Shown here: piece after piece, positions 7,962-18,100 of the stretch
Numbering within the stretch: the first letter of the stretch is position 1
Layout: every line of letters begins with the position of its first letter
From: Maioricimonas rarisocia
GTDB lineage: Bacteria > Planctomycetota > Planctomycetia > Planctomycetales > Planctomycetaceae
Assembly: GCF_007747795.1 (NCBI RefSeq)
Contig: NZ_CP036275.1
Span: 6,936,001 to 7,000,000, forward strand
Length of the DNA stretch: 64,000 nucleotides
Reading direction: 5' to 3'
The notes under the pieces: model-generated
Databases searched by the model: none
The model's input: the letters and a program-made list of their open reading frames with translations, nothing else
Told to the model about the DNA's origin: nothing
Translations under genes and position numbers: made by a program

Positions 7962-8369
7962 TCATACCGGCAACGCATTGTCCGCCGGCGTCGCCCGGTG
8001 AGCGGCCTTCAGGAGTCCGAACAGCCCCAAACTGACCGGGACGATCGTCGCCAGAGGACCGAACAGCCCGCAGGCCATCGCGCGGGACACCACCATCGCA
8101 ATCTCGCTCGGCTTCGGAGCCACGTCCGACATGGCCAGTACGGCAAACTGCTCGTAGCTGGCCAGTACCCCGAAGACTCCCACCACAGCCGGCAGCAGTG
8201 ACGCGAATGCCTGGATCAGCACATTCGCGCGACCGGGGGCTCGAAGCAAAAGGTTCACGCCTCCCCACAACGTCGACAGGAATCCGAGTCCGAGGATGAA
8301 CAGACCGTAGCCCTCTCCTGCACGGAGCAGGTGAACGAAAGCCGGCTCCCGCATCGCATTCTCAATCAT
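7962..8369 (-). CDS. Small membrane protein, distantly MotA/TolQ/ExbB-like
   Basis: A 135-aa protein with three predicted membrane helices: GYGLFILGLGFLSTLWGGVNLL, ASLLPAVVGVFGVLASY, and MACGLFGPLATIVPVSLGLFGLL. The last two helices, separated by SDVAPKPSEIAMVVSRAM, resemble the pore-forming pair of ExbB/TolQ/MotA (a GxxGTVxG-like helix, then an AIxxAL-xT-xGLxxAI-like helix). The protein is shorter than those families and the key motifs are imperfect, so this is a suggestion of fold only. ATG 8369 was chosen because the longer reading to 8555 adds a charged, non-conserved-looking tail overlapping the divergent gene's promoter. Confidence 0.6.
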   Translation of the reverse strand: MIENAMREPAFVHLLRAGEGYGLFILGLGFLSTLWGGVNLLLRAPGRANVLIQAFASLLPAVVGVFGVLASYEQFAVLAMSDVAPKPSEIAMVVSRAMACGLFGPLATIVPVSLGLFGLLKAAHRATPADNALPV

Positions 8370-8540
8370 GAATCGCACTCCCCTCGACGACGACGGCCGT
8401 CTCATCCGGTCCCGCGACGATTGTTGCGGCCTGACTTGAATTCGCCGCAGATTCCCAAGAGACCTGCGTGCCGATCTGAAAACGGTCAGATACGATCCCG
8501 GTTCACGAGATTCTTCTTTCCGACGTATCCGGCCCGACAA

Positions 8541-9719
8541 ATGACTCACCTGCAACGCCTTTCGCTTCCCTGCCGCACGCTCGCCCGATCAGCCGTGGCG
8601 GCCGCCGTCACGTTCGCGGTCCTCGTGCTGCCCGGCACCTTCCCACACGCGGCAGCGGACGACGAACCTGCTGAGGCTACGTGCGAGAACGTCCTGCTGA
8701 TCACCCTCGATGGCCTCCGACCGCAGGATCTGTTCACCGGGGCCGACGAGACGTTGCTGAACCGCTCGGCAGGCGGCGTCCGCAACACACGGGACACCCG
8801 CGAGGCGTTCTGGCGTGAAACTCCCGAACAGCGACGCATCGCAATGATGCCGTGGTTCTGGCAGACGATCGCAGCCGAAGGCGTCGTTTTCGGGGACACG
8901 TCCGGCGGGTCAATTGTTCGCGTCACCAACGAACACAGGTTTTCGTACCCGGGCTATAACGAGATTCTCACCGGGGTCAGCGATCCCCGCATCGACTCCA
9001 ACGCCAAACGCAACAACGACAACGTCACTGTTCTCGAATGGCTGCACAGTCGGCCCGGTCTCGATGGCCGGGTCGCCGCCTTCTGCTCGTGGGACGTGTT
9101 TCCTTACATCATCAACGCCGATCGCAGCGGAATCCCCGTTAATGCCGGCTGGGAACCGCTCGCAAAGACGGTCGACACCGCTGCGACACGCGCACTGGAT
9201 GCCCTCGCTGCCGAGATGCCCCGGTACTGGGACAACGTCCGTTACGACTACTTCACGTTCCGGGGGGCCCACGAGTACCTGAAGCAGAAGCAGCCCCGCC
9301 TGCTCTACGTCGCGTTCGGCGAGACCGACGACTGGGCTCACGACGGTCGCTACGACCTGTACCTCGATGCCGCCCGGCGGACCGATGACTACATCCGGCA
9401 ATTGTGGGAGACCGCCCAGAGCATGCCGCAGTACCGGGGGAAAACCGCTCTGGTCATCACCACCGACCACGGACGGGGAGACACCCGCGAAGAGTGGAAG
9501 AGCCACGGCGAGTCGATCGCCGGCTCGGAATTCATGTGGATCGCCGTGCTGGGGCCGGGCGTCAAACCGCAGGGGCCGGAGCCGGGCACGGTCACACAGG
9601 CGCAGGTGGCCGCGACGGTGGCGACGCTGCTGGGGTACGACTACCGGGGGGATGTTCCCGAAGCCGGGGAGCCGCTGCCGCTCTGGCCGGCGAAAGAGGA
9701 GTCAGGAAACAGGAATTAA
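8541..9719 (+). CDS. Secreted alkaline-phosphatase-superfamily hydrolase (sulfatase/phosphodiesterase-like)
   Basis: A 392-aa protein with a signal peptide (about residues 1-37, ending AAA before DDEPAE) and an alkaline-phosphatase superfamily core. The first metal site is in NVLLITLDGLRPQDLF, the nucleophile region is NEHRFSYPGYNEILTG, and later sites are GETDDWAHDG and LVITTDHGRG. These fit phosphodiesterase/sulfatase-like metalloenzymes using two divalent metals. Substrate cannot be read from sequence. ATG 8541 gives an immediate signal peptide, whereas the upstream extension is Arg/Pro-rich. The last codons (KEESGNRN) and stop lie inside the dispersed purine-rich repeat at 9696-9727, so the C-terminus seems to have been supplied by repeat insertion. 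Confidence 0.85.
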   Translation: MTHLQRLSLPCRTLARSAVAAAVTFAVLVLPGTFPHAAADDEPAEATCENVLLITLDGLRPQDLFTGADETLLNRSAGGVRNTRDTREAFWRETPEQRRIAMMPWFWQTIAAEGVVFGDTSGGSIVRVTNEHRFSYPGYNEILTGVSDPRIDSNAKRNNDNVTVLEWLHSRPGLDGRVAAFCSWDVFPYIINADRSGIPVNAGWEPLAKTVDTAATRALDALAAEMPRYWDNVRYDYFTFRGAHEYLKQKQPRLLYVAFGETDDWAHDGRYDLYLDAARRTDDYIRQLWETAQSMPQYRGKTALVITTDHGRGDTREEWKSHGESIAGSEFMWIAVLGPGVKPQGPEPGTVTQAQVAATVATLLGYDYRGDVPEAGEPLPLWPAKEESGNRN

Positions 9720-9727
9720 GAGACAGG
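9696..9727 (+). repeat. Purine-rich 32-bp dispersed repeat, copy B
   Basis: Starts GAGGAGTCAGGAAACAGG and matches the minus-strand copy at 3910-3941. It overlaps the last eight codons and the TAA stop of the upstream hydrolase gene. Confidence 0.5.
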
Positions 9728-9861
9728 CAGCAGAGGTTGAGAGCCCGCCGGCTGCGTCTGGTGGGCCGTGATGCTGCTCTCGCGCTCTGCCCCCGGTGGA
9801 CGTCCTGACTCAGGGCTGCTCCAATAAGCACTCCTCGATACGACTTCTCGAAAGGGGCTCC

Positions 9862-11292
9862 ATGATTCGCTGTTTCTTCCTGACTGCGTCGCTCGTTCTC
9901 TGCCTTGCCGCATCACCACTCTCCGCCGGCGAACTCGCCATCGGAGCCGCCACCGTCAGCATCACTCCCAACGAGCCGGTCGCGCTCTCGGGCCAGCTGC
10001 ACACCCGCGTCGCCCGGGAGGTGGAGAGCGAAGTGACCGCGACCGCGCTGGCTCTTGAATCACGCGGCGAGGGGGAGAGCGGCGATCAGGCGATCCTCAT
10101 CGCCTGCGACCTGGTGGCGGTTCGGGACGGCATCATTGCAAAGACGCGGGAGAAGCTGCGCGACCGCCTGCCCGGCTTCGACGTCTCGAAACTGATCGTC
10201 AACGCCACGCACACGCACACCGGTCCGGTCACCCGCGAGGGGAGGTATGAGATCCCCGAGGGAGTGATGACGGTGGCCGAGTACGTTGACTTCCTCACCG
10301 ATCGTCTTGCCGATGTTGCCGTCCAGGCGTGGGAGTCGCGTCAACCGGGTTCCGTCGGCTGGGGACTGGGACACGCCGTCATTGCGCAGAACCGCCGCAG
10401 CCTGTACGCGAACGGGACGGCACAGATGTACGGCCGGACGAACGCGGCCACGTTCCGCGGCATCGAAGGCCCCGAAGATCACGGCGTGGAGGTGTTGTTC
10501 TTCTGGAACGGCGACGACGAACTGATCGCCACGGCCGTCAACGTCGCCTGCCCCTCGCAGGAGGTCGAAGGACGCTCAAACGTCAACGCCGACTTCTGGC
10601 ACGAGGTCCGCGAAACGCTCAGGAAAAAGCATGGCGAGCAACTGCACGTGCTTGGCTGGACCGGTGTTTCCGGAGATCAGTCGCCGCACCTGATGTATCG
10701 CAAGGCGGCCGAAGAGCGGATGCGGCGTCTGCGGGGACTGACGCGGCTGGAAGAACTCGCCCGCCGCATCGTCCGTGCCTGGGAAGACGCGTACGAAGGG
10801 GCCCGTCAGGAGATGCACGCTGATGCGGTCCTGATCCACAAGGTGATCGAAATCGAATTGCCGCTTCGCCCCATTACCGAAGACGACGTGGCGGAAGTGA
10901 AAGCCAAGATCGAATCGCTGTCGGGCAATGCAAAGAATGCCGTCCGGATCGGCTGGCACCGGGAAGTCCTCCACCGATACGCGGCACAGCAGGCCGGCAC
11001 GGCAGAACCTTATCGGATGGAGCTGCACGCCATCCGGCTGGGAGACATCGCGATCGCAACCAATGACTTCGAGCTGTTCACCCAGTTCGGCATTCAGATG
11101 AAATCGCGCAGCCGGGCACTGCAGACATTCCTGATTCAGCTGGCCGGCCCGGGAACCTACATTCCGACGGCAGTTGCCGCGGCCGGGGGCGGGTACAGTG
11201 CGATCGTCGAGAGCAACGTCGTGGGCGCTGAGGGGGGGCAGGTCCTCACCGATCGAACCGTAGAGCTGATCAACTCGCTGTGGGAGGATTAG
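9862..11292 (+). CDS. Secreted neutral/alkaline ceramidase-like protein
   Basis: A 476-aa protein with a signal peptide (MIRCFFLTASLVLCLAASPLSAG) followed by LAIGAATVSITPNEPVALSGQ, the typical opening of the neutral ceramidase family in bacteria. Metal-binding motifs are seen at NATHTHTGP and later in CPSQEVEG and SGDQSP. Bacterial relatives hydrolyse the amide bond of ceramide-like lipids, but planctomycete homologues are mostly uncharacterised and shorter (about 450-480 aa) than true ceramidases, lacking the C-terminal domain. ATG 9862 was chosen because AAAGGGG lies 7 nt upstream and the signal peptide follows at once. A strong hairpin follows the gene. Confidence 0.82.
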   Translation: MIRCFFLTASLVLCLAASPLSAGELAIGAATVSITPNEPVALSGQLHTRVAREVESEVTATALALESRGEGESGDQAILIACDLVAVRDGIIAKTREKLRDRLPGFDVSKLIVNATHTHTGPVTREGRYEIPEGVMTVAEYVDFLTDRLADVAVQAWESRQPGSVGWGLGHAVIAQNRRSLYANGTAQMYGRTNAATFRGIEGPEDHGVEVLFFWNGDDELIATAVNVACPSQEVEGRSNVNADFWHEVRETLRKKHGEQLHVLGWTGVSGDQSPHLMYRKAAEERMRRLRGLTRLEELARRIVRAWEDAYEGARQEMHADAVLIHKVIEIELPLRPITEDDVAEVKAKIESLSGNAKNAVRIGWHREVLHRYAAQQAGTAEPYRMELHAIRLGDIAIATNDFELFTQFGIQMKSRSRALQTFLIQLAGPGTYIPTAVAAAGGGYSAIVESNVVGAEGGQVLTDRTVELINSLWED

Positions 11293-11330
11293 CAACCCGA
11301 CGACCGCGTTCCTGCCGCCCCCGAACGACA

Positions 11331-11371
11331 CAAAAAAACCGGCACGAGAGTCTCAGGACTCCCGCGCCGGT
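11331..11371 (-). terminator. Strong rho-independent terminator for the PRC-barrel gene
   Basis: A 15-bp stem (11338-11352 with 11357-11371) containing two G-U pairs on the transcribed RNA and a 4-nt loop is followed on the minus strand by seven Ts (A tract at 11332-11338 on plus). It lies 31 bp past the PRC-barrel stop codon and 46 bp past the convergent ceramidase-like gene. Confidence 0.88.
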
Positions 11372-11402
11372 CGCTGTCAGTTCATGTCGTCAATCGAGTG
11401 CT

Positions 11403-12023
11403 TTACCGTTCGTCGTCGACGTCAACGTCGACACCTTCACGGTCGACTTCCACGTCGACGCCCTGACGACGGTCACGGCGCTGACGCTCGACCCCGTAGC
11501 GGCGATCGACTTCGTCGGTGAAGGTACGGTCACCGAAGTCCGGCCAGTTGTCCTCGTTGAAGCCCTGGGCTCCTTCGAGCTGACTCTGCGTCACGTTGAG
11601 GACGAGGATGTAGTCGTCGCTGTCCCCTTCTTCGGTACGAACTTCAAACGCACCGAACGGAACGGCGAACATCTTGTTACCCAGTCCGAGGAAACCACCG
11701 TACGTGACGGCGGCATAGCGGACCTTGCCGTTGCTGGCATCGATGACGATGTCATTGACTTCGCCGAGTCCTTCGCCCTGCGCGTTCTGGATGTTCATTC
11801 CGATGAACTCGCTGGCGCGGATATTGGCGCCGGACAGCTTGTCATCGAGGCGGCCGGCGCTCTGAATGCCTGACGGCTTGCGGGCTTCGATGGTGGTGCG
11901 CTGCTGCGTCCGGTCCTTGTCTTCTTTGGGAAGATCATCCTTTTCCGCCTGAGCGATGGACCCGACAATCATCGCACACACGCCCAGCGCCACAGCGCCG
12001 GGGATCATTGCAAACCGCTTCAT
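11403..12023 (-). CDS. Exported PRC-barrel domain protein
   Basis: A 206-aa protein with a signal peptide (MKRFAMIPGAVALGVCAMIVGSIAQA) and a PRC-barrel domain in the middle. This reads LSGANIRASEFIGMNIQNAQ, then GLGEVNDIVIDASNGKVRYAAV, GGFLGLGNKMFAVPFGAF. The acidic/basic tail (GVDVEVDREGVDVDVDDER) is a low-complexity repeat. PRC-barrel proteins of this exported type are common in bacteria responding to osmotic or general stress; no enzyme activity is expected. AAGGAGGAAAT is an ideal ribosome-binding site just before ATG 12023. The CsbD-like gene upstream, same strand, is also stress-type, but a 203-bp gap argues for separate promoters. Confidence 0.85.
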   Translation of the reverse strand: MKRFAMIPGAVALGVCAMIVGSIAQAEKDDLPKEDKDRTQQRTTIEARKPSGIQSAGRLDDKLSGANIRASEFIGMNIQNAQGEGLGEVNDIVIDASNGKVRYAAVTYGGFLGLGNKMFAVPFGAFEVRTEEGDSDDYILVLNVTQSQLEGAQGFNEDNWPDFGDRTFTDEVDRRYGVERQRRDRRQGVDVEVDREGVDVDVDDER

Positions 12024-12226
12024 CTTGATTTCCTCCTTCGGAGATCCCAGTCGTATTGAACCGTGACAATCGCTGAATTCAGGAGTCGGCGGACGTACCT
12101 TGCTGCCACAGAGTCGGACTCGACGAGTCCATCGTGCGACGATTCGCATGCAGCGTACGGTCGGCCGGCGGTCAAATTCAGTGGCCCGGCAGGTTGCCAC
12201 TGCCGGGGTCTCGCTTTCGTTCGCCG

Positions 12227-12430
12227 TCAGCAGTTGCAGGAACGCTCGAAGTCGCTGACTTCGCGTTCGGCTTCGTCTTTGGCGATGCCGTACCGCTCCT
12301 GCACCTTGCCGACCAGTTCCTCACGCTTGCCGTCGACGACATCGAGGTCATCGTCGGTCAGCTTGCCCCACTTCTGCTGGGCCTGTCCTCTGGCCTGCTT
12401 CCACTTGCCTTGAATCTGATCCCAGTTCAT
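12227..12430 (-). CDS. CsbD-like (UPF0337) stress protein
   Basis: A 67-aa protein. It starts MNWDQIQGKWKQARGQAQQKWG, followed by KLTDDDLDVVDGKREELVGKVQERYG and KDEAEREVSDF: the complete CsbD fold motif set (W-x-Q-x-xGKWKQ, LTDDDL, G-xxxLxGxIQxRYG). The family is induced by general stress in many bacteria; the molecular role is not known. The C-terminal SCNC adds two cysteines not usual in the family. Same strand as the PRC-barrel gene downstream. Confidence 0.93.
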   Translation of the reverse strand: MNWDQIQGKWKQARGQAQQKWGKLTDDDLDVVDGKREELVGKVQERYGIAKDEAEREVSDFERSCNC

Positions 12431-12916
12431 CGTATTCGCTCCAAACGCGAGGTTACCTGCAGTGATGATTGACGCGTTGAACACGTCGCGAAATCTCAGA
12501 TGCACGGCTCGTGCCACTCATCACAGTCAAGCAGGAATGCATATGTCGATGAGGGCCATCCGCACAGATATCCCTTGCAGAAAGCTGTTTGCGGCGAAAA
12601 GGGTGTCTGCGTCGCAGAGAGGAGCGATCGCACATCGGCCAGCGGATGTGATCGTTCGGCGATCATGATGAACGGCCAACTTGCCGAACGCCGCCATGCC
12701 GTTGCGTTCACGAATGACGCCAATGCGTTCGGAGCGGGAAGGCGTCAGCGTTGTTCCTGAGCCCCGCCGGTTTTCCCCGAGGGTCGGTTGATCGTTCTGC
12801 TGAGGCCGGACAGGACGGAGCGGTTCGACAGAGCGCTTCCCTTCCCCATGCGCAGCGACGATGGACATCCGTCAGAGGGTCGGGCTCATCCCGTTCGGCA
12901 GCGGAACGAGGACGTG
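12431..12916. other. 486-bp gene-free region
   Basis: No convincing gene is seen; short frames on either strand have arginine-rich, shadow-like composition. A bulged hairpin with CACATC/GATGTG and CGAT/ATCG arms lies near 12625-12653. No promoter or repeat was recognised. Confidence 0.4.
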
Positions 12917-14200
12917 CTAGCGGTCGCGCATCGTCCCTTCGATCGGTGTGCCGTTCTGGTTCGAGCCCTGGTAGGTCTTCGCGTCCAGATCGAGTGTGGC
13001 GCGATCTTCCCACCAGCCGCCGGGGGCGTTTGGATCGCGCCATCGGAGTCGAAGTGAATCACCCTCGCGTATCCAGCGGGCTTCCCCGGGAACACCGCCG
13101 ATCAGCCCGCTCGGCTCGAGGAAGATGTCGTACTCGTCCTGCCCGTCCACGACGTGTCGCCAGCGACCGACCAGAGGCGAGGTCGTCCGGTCACCGGGCC
13201 CTGTCAGCGGTTCTCCAGCTGCCGGCCATCCGTCGTTCCATGCGAGGGGGCGGATCTGCAGCACGCGCCCTCCGCGGGGGGCGTCGGCGTCGATGGCATG
13301 GTGCACGAGGTAATCCCCGCGGTCTGTCTGCAGCACGCTGTTGTGACCCGTTCCGCGCCAGCGACCGTTGCTCATGACGACCAGGGTCCCGCCCCCTTCG
13401 TTCATCGGGCGCCCGTCTGCGTCGACGTAGGGGCCGAGCGGCCGACGCGCACGTCCGACCATGACCTTGTAGGTACTCTCTGCGCCGGCACAACAGTTGT
13501 CCCACGAGACGAACAGGTAGTACCAATCCCCCCGCCGGATGACGTAGGCCCCTTCGATGGCGGTCGAGGCACGATCGCGGCGGGCGGCGATGGCCGTTCC
13601 TTCCGGTCGCGTCGATTCAAGCGTGCCGGTGGGCAGCTCGACCGGGGCTCCGCGGATGCCTTCCCAGTACGAGCCCCAGAAGAGGTAGCCTCGTTGGTCG
13701 CGGTCGACGAACAGGGCAGCATCAATGGCGTTGTAGCCGCTGGTGTCGAGAAACGATTCGAGCACCAGCCCATGGTCTTCCCACTGGTAGTCGGGGTGTT
13801 TCGGGTCGAGCGTCCGGTTGGTGGCCAGCCCGATGACCGACCGCTGGCTGCCAAAAGTGGAGACGCTGTAGTAAACGTAATAGCGGCCGTGGGTGTATTG
13901 CAGGTCAGGTGCCCAGACGTTGTGAGCGCCGGGAATGAGCTGCGCCGCCCATGCGGGCACGTCTTTGTCGAAGATGCGACCGATTCGCTCCCAGTGTTTG
14001 AGGTCGGTGCTGTGCCAGAGCGGGATCCCGTCGCCCGTCGACGCGATGTAGTAGCCGCTGCCATCATGCGCCCGGACGACGCCGGGATCGGGGACTCCCC
14101 GGGCGAGCCAGGTTTCGTCCTGAGCAACAGCTCCCGGGCTGGTGAGCAGGAACGAAAGGGCAACTCCCGAAATCACGACGCGAACGTATGCAGACATCAT
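12917..14200 (-). CDS. GH43 arabinan endo-1,5-alpha-L-arabinosidase
   Basis: A 427-aa protein with a signal peptide (about residues 1-27) and a five-bladed-propeller GH43 domain. The catalytic-base region is GVPDPGVVRAHDG, then WAPDLQYTHGRYYVYYSVSTFG, SVIGLATNRTLDP, GYNAIDAALFVDRD (the pKa-modulating Asp), LFWGSYWEGI and AIEGAYVIRRGDWYYLFVS (the probable acid Glu). The order and spacing match bacterial endo-arabinanases. The C-terminal about 90 residues form a lipocalin-like extension (SPLVGRWRHVVDGQ...), also known in this family. It would cut alpha-1,5-arabinan outside the cell. ATG 14200 has GAGG upstream; ATG 14221 is an alternative. Confidence 0.9.
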   Translation of the reverse strand: MMSAYVRVVISGVALSFLLTSPGAVAQDETWLARGVPDPGVVRAHDGSGYYIASTGDGIPLWHSTDLKHWERIGRIFDKDVPAWAAQLIPGAHNVWAPDLQYTHGRYYVYYSVSTFGSQRSVIGLATNRTLDPKHPDYQWEDHGLVLESFLDTSGYNAIDAALFVDRDQRGYLFWGSYWEGIRGAPVELPTGTLESTRPEGTAIAARRDRASTAIEGAYVIRRGDWYYLFVSWDNCCAGAESTYKVMVGRARRPLGPYVDADGRPMNEGGGTLVVMSNGRWRGTGHNSVLQTDRGDYLVHHAIDADAPRGGRVLQIRPLAWNDGWPAAGEPLTGPGDRTTSPLVGRWRHVVDGQDEYDIFLEPSGLIGGVPGEARWIREGDSLRLRWRDPNAPGGWWEDRATLDLDAKTYQGSNQNGTPIEGTMRDR

Positions 14201-14539
14201 CGTGTCCTCGGTTTGTACCATCGCGAATGGGCCCACAAAAACGATTGTCGACACTCGCTCTCCAGCCGGCAACCCGAGGGGGCCCGGACGAACTCCTCGA
14301 AAGGGATGCACTTTTGACACTCGAACAGACGACTCGCGAAAACCAAAAATCAAGCGCAATTGCGGGAATTGCAGGACCGGAACACCGATTTTCGGCAATC
14401 ACATGATGAACGGTCTGGCAGACGGGCTGCAGCAGCGTCATGCTGGAACACAATCACTCTCGAGAAAGATCGGGCCACACATCGACATTGCTCACGAGAA
14501 CTGACATCCAGGTACTCACTTCTCAGGCGTGAGGTCCGT
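14201..14539. other. 339-bp divergent intergenic region
   Basis: Lies between the arabinanase (minus) and the ECF-like sigma gene (plus), and must hold both promoters. No protein gene is supported. No clear -35/-10 pair or palindrome was recognised by eye. Confidence 0.35.
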
Positions 14540-15145
14540 GTGGGGGAATCGGAGCTGAAGGGTCTGATCGCATCTGCGAAGCAGGGGGACGAGCGCGCCT
14601 TCGCAGAGCTGACGCGTCGGGCAATCGAGCAGCGAAGCGGTTCGTCGTCGAACTCGCCTCCCGGGCTTGCTGCCCCCATCGTGGTGGAGACGTTGTTCGA
14701 AGCCATCCGCATCGCCGACGAGTCCGGCCATCGGCCACGATCCCGATGGTTCGCGTGGTTGCTCCAGCTCGTCGTGCGTGGTCGGCAGCGTTTACGTTCT
14801 TCGGATTCCGAAGACACGAATACGCTCCGTCACAGGCATGAGGGGGCATCTCTGTCTGACTCCTCGAGTCAGTTGCTGCACGATACCGTCCTCGAACCGG
14901 ATGCTTCGTCGGAGGCCGCCGTGCACGCAGAGCTCGTCCGTTTGACCCAAAGATCCCTCGAGGCGCTTTCGCCCCCGGACCGCACCGTTCTGGAACTGCG
15001 GTACTGGATGGGATGCACGATGCCGGAACTCGCCCGCCGCCTCGATTGCACGGAAGCCGAAGCCGCCCGCAGGCTGCGTCTGGCGATCGGATCGTTCCGT
15101 CGGGAGATGACTCAGGAGGACGAGGCGCGTGACTTCGACAAATGA
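14540..15145 (+). CDS. ECF-like sigma factor with weak region 2
   Basis: A 201-aa protein from the GTG at 14540 (GAGG 5-9 nt upstream). It starts VGESELKGLIASAKQGDERAFAEL, then has a degenerate sigma-2 stretch (APIVVETLFEAIRIADE instead of the usual DLVQETF). It ends in a good sigma-4 helix-turn-helix: SLEALSPPDRTVLELRYW, MPELARRLDCTEAEAARRLRL. Family resemblance is to planctomycete ECF sigma factors paired with Ser/Thr kinases. Its end overlaps the start of the kinase gene by 17 bp, so the two are translationally coupled, and the kinase is the obvious candidate regulator or regulated partner. The start is uncertain; an in-frame open extension runs back to 14360. Confidence 0.75.
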   Translation: MGESELKGLIASAKQGDERAFAELTRRAIEQRSGSSSNSPPGLAAPIVVETLFEAIRIADESGHRPRSRWFAWLLQLVVRGRQRLRSSDSEDTNTLRHRHEGASLSDSSSQLLHDTVLEPDASSEAAVHAELVRLTQRSLEALSPPDRTVLELRYWMGCTMPELARRLDCTEAEAARRLRLAIGSFRREMTQEDEARDFDK

Positions 15146-18100
15146 TCCTCGCGACGAACTGGATACTGCCTGGCTGAACTACCTGCGACGGCTCGATTCC
15201 GGAACGTCGTTTGAAGCGGACGAGCTGATCAACGATCACCCGGCATGCGGCGAAGAGCTGCGCGACAGTATCGACGACGACCTGTTCGCCCGATCCCTGT
15301 CGCTGCTGAGCGTCCCAACCCTCGGTTCGTCCGGAGAAGGAAGCGGCGACACACAGAGGTATTTCCCGGATGAGGAACGCAAACTCAATGATCCCTCTAC
15401 CGAGTTCATCAAGCCGGAGGCGCTGAAACTCGACATCGAGCGACGTTGCGGCGTCGGATCGGTCCTCGACGACTACGAATTGATCGAACGGATTGCCCGG
15501 GGTGGCATGGGCATCATCTACAAAGCCCGCCAGCGAAGCCTGAACCGCATCGTCGCCGTCAAGGTCATCGGCGATGCCGAGTTCTCCGACGAGTCGGCAA
15601 TCGACCGGTTTCAGTCGGAAGCGCAGGCGGCAGCCCGGCTGAAACATCGCAACATCGTGGCGATTCACGAAATTGGCGAGCAGAAGGGAGTCCACTACTT
15701 CTCGATGGACTATGTGCCGGGCGGAAGCCTTGCCAATCTGCTCGCGGAAGGACCGCTGGCACCCGCAGTGGCCGCCCGCTACATCCTGAAGATCTGCGAC
15801 GCCATCGCGTACGCCCACCAGCACGGCATCGTGCACCGTGACATCAAGCCGTCCAACGTGCTGATCGACGCCGAATCGCAGCCGCTGGTGAGCGACTTCG
15901 GACTGGCTCGCGAAATCGGCGAAATGAGCGAACTGACGCGCACCGGCGAGATCCTCGGAACGCCGACCTACATGGCGCCGGAGCAGACGATGCTCTCCCG
16001 GACGCCCCCCGGTCCGGCAGCGGACATCTATTCCATCGGAGCGCTGCTCTACGCCCTGCTCACAGGAAGCAGTCCGTTCGAAGCAGCAACGCCGTTTGAC
16101 GTGCTGATGCAGGTCCGACATATGGACCCGGTGCGTCCCGGCGTTCGCCAGCCGGGCATCCCCACCGACCTCGAAACCATCTGTCTGAAGTGCCTGGAGA
16201 AATCACCGGAGCGACGATATCGGACGGTGCAGGACCTTTCGGCAGATATCGAGCGACACCTCGATGGGCATCCGATTCTTGCCCGCCGGGCCGGTATCGT
16301 CGAGCGAACCTGGCGGTGGTGTCGCCGCAAGCCACTGCTGGCCGCCATCACCACGATGCTCGCACTCCTGGTCTGTCTGCTGACTGCCAGCGTGGTTCAG
16401 TACGGAGTCGCGCTCCAGAGGTTCAACAGTCGGCTTTCGGAGGCGAACGACGAACTGGCCGTCAACAACACACGGCTCCAGGCGCTGATTCAGGCCGAAT
16501 CGGTCGCCCGGCAACGGGCGCAATCGAGCGAACGCCGCGTCCGCAAGCTTCTTTACGCCGCCGACATGCGGCTGGCCTCCCAGGCGTGGGAAGACCAGGA
16601 CATCCTGCAACTGCGTGAGCTGCTGCACCGGAACCGCCCCGGTCCGAGCCGCCCGGATCTGCGAGGCATCGAGTGGCACCTGCTGCACAACCTCACGACT
16701 CACGAGCACAACGCCCTGTGGGCGCACTCGGGAGATGTCTACTGGTGTCAGTTCTCACCCGACGGAAAGTGGCTCGCCTCGGTCGGAATGGATGGAACGC
16801 TGAAGCTCTTCGAAGCCGACTCGCTGGAAAAAACCATCGTCGTGGACGCCGGCCAGGGAGAAGTCAATCATGTCGAGTTCTCCCCGGATGGTACTCACTG
16901 CATTACGGCCGGCGATGATGGTCGTCTCTGCTTCTGGTCGCTGCCCGACGGCAAGTTTCTCAAGGCGATCGATGCTCATCCGGGTCGGATCGCGTTCCAG
17001 TCCGCGTACTCTCCCGACGGCACTCTACTGGCCTCCTGCGGTCAGGAGAAATTCGTTCGGCTGTGGAACCCTGAAACGGGCGAGGCCCTCGGCCAGCTTG
17101 GTCCCGAGGTGGGTCCGTCCGCCCCCCGCCCGGCCCGGAACCTTGATGCCATCGCGTTTTCTCCCGATGGCCGGTTCATCGCCGCGGCAGGCGTCTACGC
17201 CGTCGTCTGGGACGTGGAGACACGCAAGCGGCACTTTCGCAAGGCAGTCCGGTCGCGGGTCACCAGTATCGACTTCTCACCGGACGGCCGATGGCTCTCT
17301 GTGGGATCGCTCGACAACCGCGCCTATCTGATCGAAATTGCCGCCGAGAATCGCGACATCGCCGAGTCACAACACTACGACGCCGTTCAGGCGGTCGCCT
17401 TCGATCCGACCGGACGATTTGCCGCCGATGCCGACCGGGCCGGCAACGTGCGACTGTGGAAAATGGAACTGCTTGAACAGGAACAGCGGGACATCCGTGC
17501 TCCCCGCAACCGGCCGGACCTGCGTCCCTTCTCCTGGCCGGCGCATGACGGACGCGTCTGGTCGATCAGTTTCGCTCCGGACGGTAAGACGGTGGCCACC
17601 TCGGGTGCAGACGGATCGGTCTGTGTCTGGCCGATCGAGCAGCTTGGGGGCGCTCGCATTCTCAACCCGGACGGCAGTCCGTCCAATCCGGCAAACGTCC
17701 AGGATTTTGCTTTCTTCGCGGACGGCTCACTGGCGGCGGTCACTCCTGATCACGTGTATCGCCAGATCGACGAAACGAGCGATTTCCGGCAGTTCAGTTC
17801 GGCCAGGGACGGCGAAGTTTTCCGCCGCATCGGGACCGATCAGATCGGTCGGTGGGTTGCGGTGGGTACGGAAGACGGCACCATCCTGATTCAGGACGCG
17901 GCGACCGGCGAAACGGTCTCGTCGCATCGCCCCGATATCGCCGAGGGGATGCGGCTGCTGAGCCTGACACCTGACGGTTCACGGCTGATCGCCGTCGTCG
18001 ATGCCATTCTGTTCGACCTGACCGTTCCCGATCTCCAGCCACATCCCAATGCCGTGCCGCAGTACGACTGCAACGCGGTGTCCCTCAGCAGCGACGGGCG

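Noticed and set aside
12527-12868. 113-aa minus-strand frame in the gene-free region upstream of CsbD
   Set aside because: No ribosome-binding site, no recognisable domain, arginine-rich composition like other shadows.
14523-16121. 532-aa frame antisense to the sigma and kinase genes
   Set aside because: Antisense to two well-supported genes, no family motif, composition typical of a shadow frame.
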